Positions 45,026 through 53,664 of a stretch of DNA of 64,000 nt are shown here, piece after piece. The stretch is from Cystobacter fuscus (GTDB lineage: Bacteria > Myxococcota > Myxococcia > Myxococcales > Myxococcaceae), in NCBI RefSeq assembly GCF_002305875.1, contig NZ_CP022098.1, forward strand, positions 124,001 to 188,000. The letters are read 5' to 3'. Below the pieces are notes generated by a model, which was not told the DNA's origin, ran no database searches, and worked only from the letters and a program-made list of their open reading frames with translations. Position 1 is the first letter of the stretch, and every line of letters begins with the position of its first letter. The position numbers and the translations under genes are program-made.

Positions 45026-46357
45026 ATGGCGCGCACCGGTAGCGCGGACCTCCCGCTGCACTCGGGCCGGGTGCCGGACTGGCTCGCCGAGCGCATGGCG
45101 CGCATGAGCCGCGTGCTCGTGGAGGCGCTCGTGCTGCACCATGGCCGTCACGAGGTGCTGCGCCGGCTCGCGCACCCCTTCTGGTTCCAGTCGCTCGGGG
45201 CCGTCATGGGCATGGACTGGCACTCCTCGGGCGTCACCACCACGGTGCTCGGCGCGCTCAAGCGGGGGCTCACCCCGGGCGGGCGCCAGCTCGGGTTGTA
45301 CGTCGTGGGTGGCAAGGGCGTGCAGGCGCGCCGCGTGCCCGAGGAGCTGAGCTTCATCGGCGACCGGGTGGGCATCGATGCCCCCACGCTCCTGCGCGCC
45401 AGCCGTCTCACCGCCCGCGTGGACAGCGCCGCGGTGCAGGATGGGTTCGAGCTGTACTCCCACAGCCTCATCCTCGCGGACGACAACGCGTGGGCGGTGG
45501 TGCAGCAGGGGATGAACCCGGAGGCCCGGCAGGCCCGGCGCTACCACTGGTTGTCCGAGGGCCTCACCAGCTTCGTGGAGGAGCCCCATGCCGCCATCGA
45601 CGGGCCGTCCCAGGGCGTCATCGTCAACCTCACGGACAAGCGCGCCTCGCGCACGCGCGCCGCGCTGGTGGAGCTGGTGTCCCAGGGGCCGGACGTGGTG
45701 ACGGGGGCGTTGCGGCAACGGCTTCCCCAGCCCGCGCCCCGGCCCGCCACCCCGGTGCTGCCCCACCTGCAACTGCCCGCCCACGAAGAGGTGACGCACG
45801 AGGATGTGCTCCTGCGCCGCCTGCATGGCACGCTCGCCGCCGCGGCCGAGCAGGGCCCGCGCGACTTCGCCGAGCTGTTGCTCTCCCCCGGCGTGGGCCC
45901 CCGCACGGTGGCGGCGCTCGCCAGCGCCGCGGAAGTCCTCCACGGCACGCCCTCGCGCTTCACGGATCCCGCGCGCTTCTCGCTCGCCCAGGGAGGCAAG
46001 GATCGGCACCCCTTCCCGGTGCGGCTGGACGTCTATGACGAGACGCTGCGGGTGATGCGCGCGGCGGTGGACGCGGCCCGGCTCGGCAACGACGAGCGGC
46101 TCCAGGCGATCCGCGAGCTGGACAGGCAGGCGCGCCGCCTCGAGGCCGTGGCCACCGGGCCCTCCTTCGACGAGCTCGTCCAGGCCGGCTGGGCGGATGC
46201 CGGGGAGCTGCTGCCCACCGACGCGCCGCCCCGCCGCTTCTCGCGCTCCTCCAGCACGCGCCGGGCGCGGGTGCCCCAGCGCTCGTCCCGGAGCCAGTTG
46301 GAGCTGCCGGGCCTGTCGGAGGAGGGCTCCGGTGAGCCGTCCCCCCACTCGGGATAG
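45026..46357 (+). CDS. DUF763 family protein
   Basis: The 443-aa protein begins with the diagnostic MARTGSADLPLHSGRVPDWL and continues RMARMSRVL, HPFWFQSLGAVMGMDWHSSG and DDNAWAVVQQGMN, all hallmarks of DUF763. A helix-hairpin-helix-like element (LLLSPGVGPRTVAALASAAE) lies near 290-310, followed by FSLAQGGKDRHPFPV. No signal or membrane segment is present. The HhH suggests contact with DNA or RNA, and archaeal relatives are uncharacterised to my knowledge. GGGAGTGG 5-6 nt before the ATG supports the start. The C-terminal ~40 residues are basic and disordered. Confidence 0.85.
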   Translation: MARTGSADLPLHSGRVPDWLAERMARMSRVLVEALVLHHGRHEVLRRLAHPFWFQSLGAVMGMDWHSSGVTTTVLGALKRGLTPGGRQLGLYVVGGKGVQARRVPEELSFIGDRVGIDAPTLLRASRLTARVDSAAVQDGFELYSHSLILADDNAWAVVQQGMNPEARQARRYHWLSEGLTSFVEEPHAAIDGPSQGVIVNLTDKRASRTRAALVELVSQGPDVVTGALRQRLPQPAPRPATPVLPHLQLPAHEEVTHEDVLLRRLHGTLAAAAEQGPRDFAELLLSPGVGPRTVAALASAAEVLHGTPSRFTDPARFSLAQGGKDRHPFPVRLDVYDETLRVMRAAVDAARLGNDERLQAIRELDRQARRLEAVATGPSFDELVQAGWADAGELLPTDAPPRRFSRSSSTRRARVPQRSSRSQLELPGLSEEGSGEPSPHSG

Positions 46358-46472
46358 GGTTCACGGGATGTCGGAGGAGGTGTGCATCCGAGCCCGGAGC
46401 AGGGGATGTTCCGTCCGGCCGCCGTACGAGCGGGAGACGGGTGCTCCCAGTGCAAGCGGACAAGGGCGACTT

Positions 46473-46489
46473 CCCACCATGGAGGTGGG
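46473..46489 (+). promoter_or_regulatory. short hairpin in the leader of a DUF2378 gene
   Basis: CCCACC (46473-46478) and GGTGGG (46484-46489) can form a 6-bp GC stem with an ATGGA loop, ending 19 nt before the start codon. The start has no clear Shine-Dalgarno. The hairpin might affect translation or be the tail of a terminator for the upstream gene. It is short and could be chance. Confidence 0.3.
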
Positions 46490-46508
46490 CGCGATATAGC
46501 GATGTGTC

Positions 46509-47102
46509 ATGTTGGATACCCCCCTCGTCTTCAACCACACCGTCCAGGGACTGTTCTCTCGTGCCTTCCCCCAGGGTGTGCCCGCGTCACTCAAGGAGAA
46601 GCTGCGCGCGGCGGGGGTGGACCTGGACAAGCCCCTGTTGCCCGCCTACTCCGTGGAGACGTGGAGCCAGTGCATCACGCTGAGCGCCCCCGTGGTCTTC
46701 CCGAACGAGCTGCCGTCGGTGGCGTGGCACAAGCTCGGCGAGCGGATGATCGACGGCTACCAGGAGACGATGATCGGCCGCGCCATGTTCGCCTCGCTGC
46801 GGCTGCTCGGGCCCCGGCGCATGTTGCAGCGTGCCAAGCGCAGCTTCCGCTCGGGCAACAACTACACCGAGGTCCAGTTCACCGACGTCTCCGAGACGGA
46901 GATGGACCTGTGGTTCAACGAGACGCACGAGGTGCTGCGCCACTTCACCGCGGGCCTGGTGATGGCGGGCATGCGCATGGGCGGCGCCGAGCTGCCCCAG
47001 GTGGGCATCCTCCACACGGACGCCCGGGGCGTGACGTTCCGGGCCACGTGGGCGCAGAAGGGGGCCGCCCCCCGAGCCCACGCGGGCGGCCCTCCCGCCT
47101 GA
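46509..47102 (+). CDS. DUF2378 (TIGR02265) myxobacterial protein
   Basis: This 197-aa protein belongs to a family largely confined to myxobacteria. Diagnostic segments are VFNHTVQGLFSRAF, LDKPLLPAYSVETW, LGERMIDGYQETMIGRAMF and the beta-rich middle SGNNYTEVQFTDV. It is soluble with no known catalytic motif. The fold resembles heme-NO-binding-like helical/beta domains only loosely, so I make no functional claim. A paralogue lies at 51029. The start is supported by alignment of both paralogues from VF(E/N)HTV. A 15-bp hairpin spans its stop codon. Confidence 0.85.
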   Translation: MLDTPLVFNHTVQGLFSRAFPQGVPASLKEKLRAAGVDLDKPLLPAYSVETWSQCITLSAPVVFPNELPSVAWHKLGERMIDGYQETMIGRAMFASLRLLGPRRMLQRAKRSFRSGNNYTEVQFTDVSETEMDLWFNETHEVLRHFTAGLVMAGMRMGGAELPQVGILHTDARGVTFRATWAQKGAAPRAHAGGPPA

Positions 47103-47108
47103 GGCGGG
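47094..47108. terminator. hairpin spanning a stop codon between convergent genes
   Basis: CCCGCC (47094-47099) and GGCGGG (47103-47108) form a 6-bp stem around the TGA stop of the DUF2378 gene. It is 9 bp before the convergent stop of the FKBP gene. No T-run follows. A terminator role is suggested by position only. Confidence 0.35.
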
Positions 47109-47117
47109 CCGGAGTGC

Positions 47118-47573
47118 TCAGCGCGCCGAGAGCAGCTCCACGTCGAAGATGAGCACGGAGTAGGGCGGGATGGCGTAGTTGCCCTGCTCGCCGTAGGCCA
47201 GGTCGGAGGGGATGATGAGCCGGCGCTTGCCGCCCACCTTCATGCCCACGAGGCCCTCGTCCCACCCCCGGATGACCCGGCCCTGGCCGAGCGTGAAGGA
47301 GAAGGGGGTGCGGCCCTGGCTGGTGTCGAAGAGCGTGCCGTCGGGCAGCCAGCCGGAGTAGTTCACCTGCAGGAGGCGGCCGTTGGTGGCCTCGATGCCG
47401 GTGCCCACCACCTGGTCCTGCGTGTAGAGGCCGGACTCGCTGCGGTTCATGGCGGTCAGGTCCACGCCCAGCGCGGGCGCGTAGGTGACCTTGGTGGGGT
47501 CTCCCGATTCCGAGCCGCACGCGGCCACGGTGAGCAGGAGACAGAGGGAGAGCAGGGGGGACGGACGCGTCAT
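47118..47573 (-). CDS. FKBP-type peptidyl-prolyl isomerase lipoprotein
   Basis: The 151-aa lipoprotein has its lipobox Cys at 19 (LLTVAAC). One FKBP domain (about 65-150) shows VNYSGWLPDGTLFDTS, the FSFTLGQGRVIRGWDEGL block, MKVGGKRRLIIPSDLAYG and a C-terminal IFDVELL. Conserved drug/substrate-pocket residues (Tyr, Phe, Asp, Val-Ile, Trp) are present. It should speed proline isomerisation in periplasmic or surface protein folding. The gene is single, between convergent and same-strand neighbours of unrelated function. Confidence 0.92.
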   Translation of the reverse strand: MTRPSPLLSLCLLLTVAACGSESGDPTKVTYAPALGVDLTAMNRSESGLYTQDQVVGTGIEATNGRLLQVNYSGWLPDGTLFDTSQGRTPFSFTLGQGRVIRGWDEGLVGMKVGGKRRLIIPSDLAYGEQGNYAIPPYSVLIFDVELLSAR

Positions 47574-47617
47574 GGACGGGGACCTTCCTGGGCGGAGCAG
47601 AAGCGGGCGCCACCCTA

Positions 47618-48346
47618 TCAGCGGCGCCGGGCGCGCGGGCCCCCCGCGGCCCATTGGTAGCCCACGGTGGCGCCCGAGCCGATGAAGCCCAGCGCGATGG
47701 CCTTTCGGAAGGACCCGAGCGCGTCGCGGTTGCCCACCACTTCCTCCATCACGCCATGCAGGGCCACGCCGAGCAGCGTGCCCACGGCCGCGCCGCCCAG
47801 GGCGCCGAGGAAGGCCCGGCCCTGACCGCCCCCGCCGGCGAGCTCGCCCACGCCCCAGGTGCCCAGGGCCGCCAGGGGAGGGGTGAGCACCAGCCCCGCG
47901 CCGAACGCCGCCACGTCCGCTTCCGCCCACCGGCCGCCGGCCTCCGGGGGCTGGAGGAAGAGCAGTGAGCCGGGCAGTGTCCCCACCGCGCTCCCCGCCG
48001 CCGTCTGCGCCGCCGTCACCCAGAGGCGCTCGCCGCCCAGCCGGCTCGCTCCATAGAGGCCCCCGAGCGGCACCAGCGTGAAGGCGCCGTACACCGCCCA
48101 GGCGCCAGCGGGCACCGGGGCATCCAGGGCCATCTGGGGCGAGGCGTTCACCGGCCTGCGACCCAGGGGCCGCTGGGCGGGCAGTGGCGGCTCGATGTTC
48201 CGCGGCGCGTCTCCTTCCTCCGGCATCAGCGCCAGCCGCGTGGGCGCGTCCTCGAGGTCGAGGGCGGGCTCCCGCGCCGCGGACGAGACGAGTGGGCACA
48301 GCATGAGGAGCAGCGAGGCGAGAGGTGTGAAGACAGGGCGGCTCAT
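47618..48346 (-). CDS. exported/membrane protein of unknown function
   Basis: The 242-aa protein has a signal peptide (LASLLLMLCPLVSSA), a short Pro-rich segment, and then several Gly/Ala-rich hydrophobic stretches (TAAGSAVGTLPGSLLFL, GALGGAAVGTLLGVALHG, AIALGFIGSGATVGY). These could be membrane helices or glycine-zipper-like barrel strands. I do not recognise a family. It may share a transcript with the FKBP gene 44 bp downstream, as both are exported proteins on the same strand. Confidence 0.65.
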   Translation of the reverse strand: MSRPVFTPLASLLLMLCPLVSSAAREPALDLEDAPTRLALMPEEGDAPRNIEPPLPAQRPLGRRPVNASPQMALDAPVPAGAWAVYGAFTLVPLGGLYGASRLGGERLWVTAAQTAAGSAVGTLPGSLLFLQPPEAGGRWAEADVAAFGAGLVLTPPLAALGTWGVGELAGGGGQGRAFLGALGGAAVGTLLGVALHGVMEEVVGNRDALGSFRKAIALGFIGSGATVGYQWAAGGPRARRR

Positions 48347-48570
48347 GGTGTCCAGACGAGGGTGTGAAGGCGCTCCCCGGCCCGGCCTCCCGGAGCGCGG
48401 GGGACGCGGGTGGCCCCCAGGGCAGGGATGGGACCGGGTGGGCGCACCGTCCACCCGGAGCCCGCGGCGCGGCGCTCGTCAGCGGACAGAAGGGAGGCCC
48501 AGGTGTCGACGGGTGGACGCACCGGGGTGTCCCGGGGTCCAGGGGCCGGGGCCGTGACTAGCTTTCGCGG

Positions 48571-49827
48571 GTGAAAACCTGTTGGCCGCTGCTCGTCCTC
48601 GCCGTGTTCCTCGCGGGTTGTCCACTGCCCGGTCACCGGCTCGCCCTGCGCATCCGCGACGACATCCCCGTCACGCCCGAAGGGCGCTCCCTGGCCTGGT
48701 ACCAGACGGTGGGCGTGGAGCTGGAGCCCGGCAACGAGGTGGAGCTCATCAACAACGGCCACGTGTTCGACGTGCTCGAGCAGGAGATCCGCGCGGCGCG
48801 CTCGAGCATCCACATCCTCGTCTACATCTGGCGCGCGGGAGACCCCTCGGACCGCATCATCCAGGCGCTGCGCGAGCGCCAGCCCGGGGTGGCGTGCCGC
48901 ATCCTGGTGGATCCCCTGGGCAGCATGCGCTTCGAGAACACCGTGGGGCCGCACCTGGTGGCGGCCGGGTGCGAGGTGCGCATCTTCCGGCCCCTGCAGG
49001 GCACCCTGTCGGCGTTGGACCTCAAGCGCTTCCAGTCGCGGCTGCACCGCAAGGTGGCCGTCTTCGACGGGGTGAGCGGGGTGACGGGAGGCTGGGGCAT
49101 CTGGAAGTCGTGGCTCGGCGAGGGACGGCAGCCCGAGCACTGGCGCGACGCGAGCCTCCTGGTGAAGGGCCCGGCGGTGCGCGGCATGCAACTGGCCTTC
49201 GCGCAGAACTGGCAGGAGGCCGGGGGAAGCATGCTGCCGGCCGAGGCCTTTCCCGACTCCATCCCCTCCGCCGGGCAGGCGCGCGCGGGCTTCGTCACCC
49301 ACACCGGCGCCCCCGTGCTCACCAACGCCGAGCGCATGACGCTGCTCGCCATCGCCTCGGCGAAGCGGCGGCTGTGGATCTCCAACTCCTACTTCATCCC
49401 CACCGGCGCCATGCAGGACATGCTCATCGCCAAGGCGAAGGCGGGGGTGGACGTGCGGGTGCTCACGCCGGCCAGCCGCCACCACGACGTGGGCCCGGTG
49501 CTCGCGGGGCAGCTCGCCATCTATGACCGGCTGCTCGAGCAGGGGGTGCGCATCTTCGAGTACGAGATGTCGATGATGCATTCCAAGACACTGCTCGTGG
49601 ACGACGAGCTGTCCATGGTGGGCTCGACGAACCTGGATCCGCTGGCGCTGAGCGCCGAGGAGGGCTCGCTGGTGGTGGATGACGCGCGGATGGCCGGGCA
49701 GCTCGCCCAGGCGTTCGAGGAGGATTTGAAGCACTCCGTCGAGGTCCGCTGGGATTCCTGGCGCCGCCGCGGTCTGCTCAAACGTCTGTCCGAGCGGGTG
49801 ACGATCCTCTTCGGCGAGTACCTGTGA
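48571..49827 (+). CDS. phospholipase D/cardiolipin synthase-like lipoprotein
   Basis: The 418-aa protein has its lipobox Cys at 17 (VFLAGC) and two PLD domains. The first HKD reads HRKVAVFDG followed by GGWGIW; the second reads HSKTLLVDDELSMVGSTNLD. The N-terminal signature NGHVFDVLEQEI is typical of cardiolipin synthase-like enzymes. Both His-Lys-Asp sets are complete. As a lipoprotein it should act on phospholipids in the periplasm or at the outer membrane. That points to membrane remodelling or attack on prey lipids rather than the standard inner-membrane ClsA role. The start is a GTG with no obvious ribosome binding site. Confidence 0.85.
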   Translation: MKTCWPLLVLAVFLAGCPLPGHRLALRIRDDIPVTPEGRSLAWYQTVGVELEPGNEVELINNGHVFDVLEQEIRAARSSIHILVYIWRAGDPSDRIIQALRERQPGVACRILVDPLGSMRFENTVGPHLVAAGCEVRIFRPLQGTLSALDLKRFQSRLHRKVAVFDGVSGVTGGWGIWKSWLGEGRQPEHWRDASLLVKGPAVRGMQLAFAQNWQEAGGSMLPAEAFPDSIPSAGQARAGFVTHTGAPVLTNAERMTLLAIASAKRRLWISNSYFIPTGAMQDMLIAKAKAGVDVRVLTPASRHHDVGPVLAGQLAIYDRLLEQGVRIFEYEMSMMHSKTLLVDDELSMVGSTNLDPLALSAEEGSLVVDDARMAGQLAQAFEEDLKHSVEVRWDSWRRRGLLKRLSERVTILFGEYL

Positions 49828-49924
49828 CGCCCTGAAGCCGCCCAGGAGCCGAGCGGCCGGGGGCCTTCTGGCCTCGCGTGTCATCGGACGGGCCGGCTCG
49901 TCACCGGCTCGCTCGCGGCCGGTT

Positions 49925-49954
49925 CCCCGGTTAAGCTGGGTCAATCAACCGGGG
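49925..49954. repeat. 8-bp inverted repeat between PLD and hydroxylase genes
   Basis: CCCCGGTT (49925-49932) and AACCGGGG (49947-49954) are perfect inverted arms with a 14-nt loop. They lie 98 bp after the PLD stop and 63 bp before the hydroxylase start. There is no T-tract, so an operator at the hydroxylase promoter is as likely as a terminator. Confidence 0.45.
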
Positions 49955-50016
49955 GGCGAGATGGCGAGGCGGTGGATTCACGCCTTCCATACACGCTTCA
50001 CCGCGGGAGGGCGGAC

Positions 50017-50859
50017 ATGGAAGGCGCCATGGGTTTTCTCAAGAGCTTCTTGGCGGTGTACCAAGACGAGCGCTTCTTCCTCGTTGGCGTCTGTTCGACG
50101 CTCTTGAGTGTGGGTGCTTTCCTCGCCTTCGCGCTGCCCTGGACGTGGGTGGCCTACAAGAACCCCGAGTCCCTGCGGCGCTACCGGGTGCAGGGGCGCG
50201 ACTTCCCCATCAAGCACTGGCTCTGGCCCTCGCTGGGCCGCCTGGCCATCAACAGCCTGCTGTCCTTCCTTGGGCTGGTGCTCGCCTGGCCCTTCGCGCG
50301 CCACGTGTCGGGCATCCACATGGGGGCCCTGCCTCCCTGGTACGTGATGGTGGCGCAGATCGCCTTCTTCATCGTCCTGGATGACTTCCTCTATTACTGG
50401 ATGCACCGGACGCTCCACACCCCGTGGCTGTACAAGCACGTCCACTCCGTGCACCACCGCATCACCATCCCCTTCGCGCTCACCGGCAATTACATGCACG
50501 CCGTCGAGTTCGTGGCGACCTCGACGCTGGTGCTCATCGGGCCCTCGCTCGTGGGGGCGCACGTGGTGACGCTGTGGGCGTGGATCATCTTCCGGCAGTT
50601 CGAGGCGGCCGATGGTCACTGCGGCTACGACGTGCCGTGGAACCCGGGACTGCTCGTGCCCTTCTACAAGGGCTCGGCCTACCACGACTTCCACCACCGG
50701 CGGTTCTTCGGCAACTACGCTGGCTTCTTCGCCTACCTGGACAAGCTCTTCGGCGGCACCTACTCCAAGGGTTATGAGGAGTACCGCCGGGCCCACCAGC
50801 ATGGCGCCCCGCCGGAGCCCCAGCCCCAGCCCCAGCCCCAACCCCAGCCGGAGCCCTGA
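50017..50859 (+). CDS. sterol desaturase/fatty acid hydroxylase family membrane protein
   Basis: The 280-aa protein has about four membrane helices and the full eight-His di-iron set: HRTLH (in YYWMHRTLHTP), HSVHH and a final HDFHH, with an additional His in GNYMH. It should hydroxylate or desaturate a hydrophobic substrate such as a sterol or fatty acid; some myxobacteria make sterols. A GGGAGG site 6 nt upstream fixes ATG 50017. The last ~15 residues are a Pro-Gln repeat encoded by a 6-bp tandem repeat and probably dispensable. Confidence 0.87.
   Translation: MEGAMGFLKSFLAVYQDERFFLVGVCSTLLSVGAFLAFALPWTWVAYKNPESLRRYRVQGRDFPIKHWLWPSLGRLAINSLLSFLGLVLAWPFARHVSGIHMGALPPWYVMVAQIAFFIVLDDFLYYWMHRTLHTPWLYKHVHSVHHRITIPFALTGNYMHAVEFVATSTLVLIGPSLVGAHVVTLWAWIIFRQFEAADGHCGYDVPWNPGLLVPFYKGSAYHDFHHRRFFGNYAGFFAYLDKLFGGTYSKGYEEYRRAHQHGAPPEPQPQPQPQPQPEP
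50821..50850 (+). repeat. 6-bp tandem repeat (CAGCCC)5 at a gene's 3' end
   Basis: Five hexamers (CAGCCC three times, then CAACCC and CAGCCG) encode an alternating Pro-Gln tail at the C-terminus of the fatty acid hydroxylase. The unit keeps the reading frame, so copy number change would only alter tail length. Confidence 0.75.
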
Positions 50860-51028
50860 GCGCGCTCGGCCGCCCTCGCCATCCGCGAGTGAACGTGGGG
50901 TGGACTCCGGGTCCTGCTCCCTGTTGAGCAGTCATCAGCCCCTGGCCCCACCGTGGGGGGCCTCCCTGGAGCCCCAACGGAGCGTTCCTAGCTTCCCCGG
51001 GAATCCAGCCGAGGGAAGAGGGTGGGGC

Positions 51029-51631
51029 ATGCAGGGGCTCGAGAGGTCGCGGGATGAGGCAAGCCTCCCGGTGGCACGGGAGCGGTGGGTGTTCGAGCAC
51101 ACGGTGGATGGACTCTTCCGGAGCGCGTTGGGGGGCCGGTTGTCGGCCCCGGCGCTCCAGGCGCTGAGCCAGGTGGGCATCGATCTGTCCCGGCCGCTGC
51201 TGCCCGCCTATTCCAGTGAGACGTGGGCGCGCGCCCTGCGCATCGCCGCCGCGGACCTGTTCCCGGGTCAGCCGCCCGAGGCGTCCTGGCGCCGGCTCGG
51301 CCAGGAGGTCATCAACGGCCTGGTGCACACGCTGGTGGGCAACGCCATGGTGAACGTGGCCACCCTGCTCGGACCGCTGCGCTTCCTGCGCCGGCTCAAT
51401 CCCACCCTGCGCAACGCGGACAACTACGTGGAGTCTCGCGTCGAGGAGCTCGGCCCCACCTCGTGCGAGGTGTGGATCAACGAGGTCATGGAGCAGCCGG
51501 CCTATCACCAGGGCATGCTCGAGGCCCTCGTCGCGCTCGCCGGAGGCCGCGAGGCGCGCGCCCGCTTCCTGTCTTCCGAGGGCCCGGGCGCGCGCTTCCT
51601 CGTGGAGTGGGAGCTGCCCGAGGCGAGGTGA
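51029..51631 (+). CDS. DUF2378 (TIGR02265) myxobacterial protein, second copy
   Basis: The 200-aa protein is a clear paralogue of the product of the gene at 46509. Shared segments include VFEHTVDGLFRSAL, IDLSRPLLPAYSSETW, WRRLGQEVINGLVHTLVGNAM and the beta-rich ADNYVESRVEEL. Divergence is high outside these, so the duplication is old. It has no signal peptide or catalytic motif. The family is known almost only from myxobacteria and its role is unknown. A GAGGGAAGAGGG tract precedes the ATG. Confidence 0.85.
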   Translation: MQGLERSRDEASLPVARERWVFEHTVDGLFRSALGGRLSAPALQALSQVGIDLSRPLLPAYSSETWARALRIAAADLFPGQPPEASWRRLGQEVINGLVHTLVGNAMVNVATLLGPLRFLRRLNPTLRNADNYVESRVEELGPTSCEVWINEVMEQPAYHQGMLEALVALAGGREARARFLSSEGPGARFLVEWELPEAR

Positions 51632-51762
51632 TGTCCACCCACATGGGTGAGCGAGGACTCAGCGGGTCTCGGCTTCGGCGATGGAGTCTGGTTGATCCGG
51701 TCTGCGAGGTCTGACGGGTTTGGGGCATACTCCGGCGGCGGGCGCCGGGGCAGCCCGAATCC

Positions 51763-53664
51763 ATGCCGAGCATGTCCACGAGGATGTTGGGAGCACAGGG
51801 AGCCGGAACGTCGCGGCCGCGGGAGGGCGCGCGCGTGGGCTTCGTGGTCCGGCTGCTGGCGGTGCTGGACGCGATGCTGTCCGAGCGGCTGCGCGGCGGT
51901 GCGAGCGAGGAGTTGGATCGGGGCCGGCTGCTGGTGGCGACCCTCTGGGTGCTGCTGCTGTGCGACGTGTTTTTCCTGCTCTTCTACGTGCCCTTCGTGC
52001 CGTACCCCGGGATGGTGTCCATGGGGGTGGTGTGCGGCCTGGGGTACGGGGCCTCGTTGCTGACGCTGCGCTGGGGCGTCGCCACGCGTCCCGCGGCGCT
52101 GATGCTGTGCACCATGCTCACTGGCGGCATCATGGCCACCTCGTTGAGCGTGGAGGGTGGGCCCGAGGGGGCGCATCCCATCTGCATGCTCATTCCCCTG
52201 CTGGCGGTCTACCTGCTGGGACCGCGCCCGGGCCTGCTCTTCACGCTGGTGGGGGGAATGAATGTGGCCGTGGTGGTGCCGCTGGTGCACGCGCGGGTGC
52301 CGGGGCTCGGGATGCGCAACTTCTTCACCGCCTTCTTCATGTTCGGGGCGTGGGCGCTGTGCTGCCTGCTCATCGTGGCGCGCGATCACGCCAGCCGCGC
52401 GCTCGAGCAGGCCCTGCGGGCGCAGCGCGACCACGAGCGCAAGCTGACGAGCCTGCTGGAGAACACCGAGGACGTCGTGTGCTCGGTGGATGTGCAGGGG
52501 CGGCTCATCGCGGCCAACCCGGCGCTCGTGGAGGTGTACCGGGAGCTGCTCGGGGAAGAGCCGGAGCCGGGCAGGCCCCTGCTGCCGCCCGGCGCGCCCG
52601 AGTCGCTGCGCAAGCGCTGGGAGACGTGCTGCGCGAAGGTGTTCTCCGGCAAGCGCGTGCGCTTCGAGGCCTCGCCCTCCTCGCTCAAGCACCCGCGCGT
52701 GTTGGACCTGTCGCTCACCCCGGTGCTCGACGGCGCGGGCCGCGTGGTGGGGATGACCTTGTTCGGCCGCGACATCTCCGACCGCAAGGAGGCCGAGGCG
52801 CGCCTGGGGGAGATGCACCGCAACCTGCTGGACGTGTCCCGGCGGGCGGGCATGGCGGAGATCGCCACCGGGGTGCTGCACAACGTGGGCAACGCGCTCA
52901 ACAGCGTCAACGTGTCGGTGAACCTGCTGGCCGAGCGGCTCCTCCAGTCGCGCGTGCCCGGTGGCCTCACCCGCGCCACGGGCCTCTTGCGCGAGCACGA
53001 GGAGGACCTGTGCGCCTTCTTCCTGGATGCGCGCGGGCGGCAGCTGCCCGGCTATCTTGGGGCGCTCGCTGGTCAGCTCGCCGAGGAACGCGAGGAGTTC
53101 CTGGACGAGGTGCGCACCCTGCAGAAGAGCGTGGAGCACATCAAGTCGGTGGTGAGCATGCAACAGGAGCACGCCCACTTCTCGGGCGTGGTGGAGCGCC
53201 TGGACGTGACGGAGTTGCTGGATGACGCGCTGCGGCTGCACGCCGTGTCCCTGGAGCGCCAGGGCATCGGGGTGCGGCGCGAGTACACCGAGGCGATGAT
53301 GGTCCGGTTGGATCGACACAAGCTCTTGCAAATCCTCCTCAACCTGCTGACCAACGCGGGCCATGCCCTGATGGAGAGCGGGCGGCCGGACAAGCTGCTC
53401 ACCATCCGGGTGGAACGGGTGCCCCCCGAGCGGGTCCGTATCGCGGTGGCGGATAATGGGATAGGCATTGCGCCGGAGGATACGCCGCGCTTGTTCACCC
53501 AGGGGTTCACGACGAAGAAGGATGGCCACGGGTTTGGCCTCCACATCAGCGCGCTGGCGGCCCGGGAGATGGACGCGTTCCTCTCCTGCTCGAGCGAGGG
53601 CCGGGGCCAGGGCGCCACCTTCACCATTGATCTGCCCATGTCGGGAGAGGAGAGCAGGGCATGA
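51763..53664 (+). CDS. multi-pass membrane sensor histidine kinase with PAS domain
   Basis: The 633-aa kinase has five to six transmembrane helices (about 55-210), a coiled coil, and a PAS domain (ENTEDVVCSVDVQGRLIAANPA, ending LFGRDISDRKEAEARL). The dimerisation helix has a non-standard H box, EIATGVLHNVGNALNSVNVS, instead of the usual HEIxNPL. The HATPase has NLLTNAGHAL, ADNGIGIAPEDTPRLFTQGF and GHGFGLH. The GVLHNVGN variant recurs in myxobacterial and related kinases and keeps the His. The stop overlaps the next gene (a receiver-kinase) by 4 nt, so the two probably work in one phosphorelay. Confidence 0.88.
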   Translation: MPSMSTRMLGAQGAGTSRPREGARVGFVVRLLAVLDAMLSERLRGGASEELDRGRLLVATLWVLLLCDVFFLLFYVPFVPYPGMVSMGVVCGLGYGASLLTLRWGVATRPAALMLCTMLTGGIMATSLSVEGGPEGAHPICMLIPLLAVYLLGPRPGLLFTLVGGMNVAVVVPLVHARVPGLGMRNFFTAFFMFGAWALCCLLIVARDHASRALEQALRAQRDHERKLTSLLENTEDVVCSVDVQGRLIAANPALVEVYRELLGEEPEPGRPLLPPGAPESLRKRWETCCAKVFSGKRVRFEASPSSLKHPRVLDLSLTPVLDGAGRVVGMTLFGRDISDRKEAEARLGEMHRNLLDVSRRAGMAEIATGVLHNVGNALNSVNVSVNLLAERLLQSRVPGGLTRATGLLREHEEDLCAFFLDARGRQLPGYLGALAGQLAEEREEFLDEVRTLQKSVEHIKSVVSMQQEHAHFSGVVERLDVTELLDDALRLHAVSLERQGIGVRREYTEAMMVRLDRHKLLQILLNLLTNAGHALMESGRPDKLLTIRVERVPPERVRIAVADNGIGIAPEDTPRLFTQGFTTKKDGHGFGLHISALAAREMDAFLSCSSEGRGQGATFTIDLPMSGEESRA

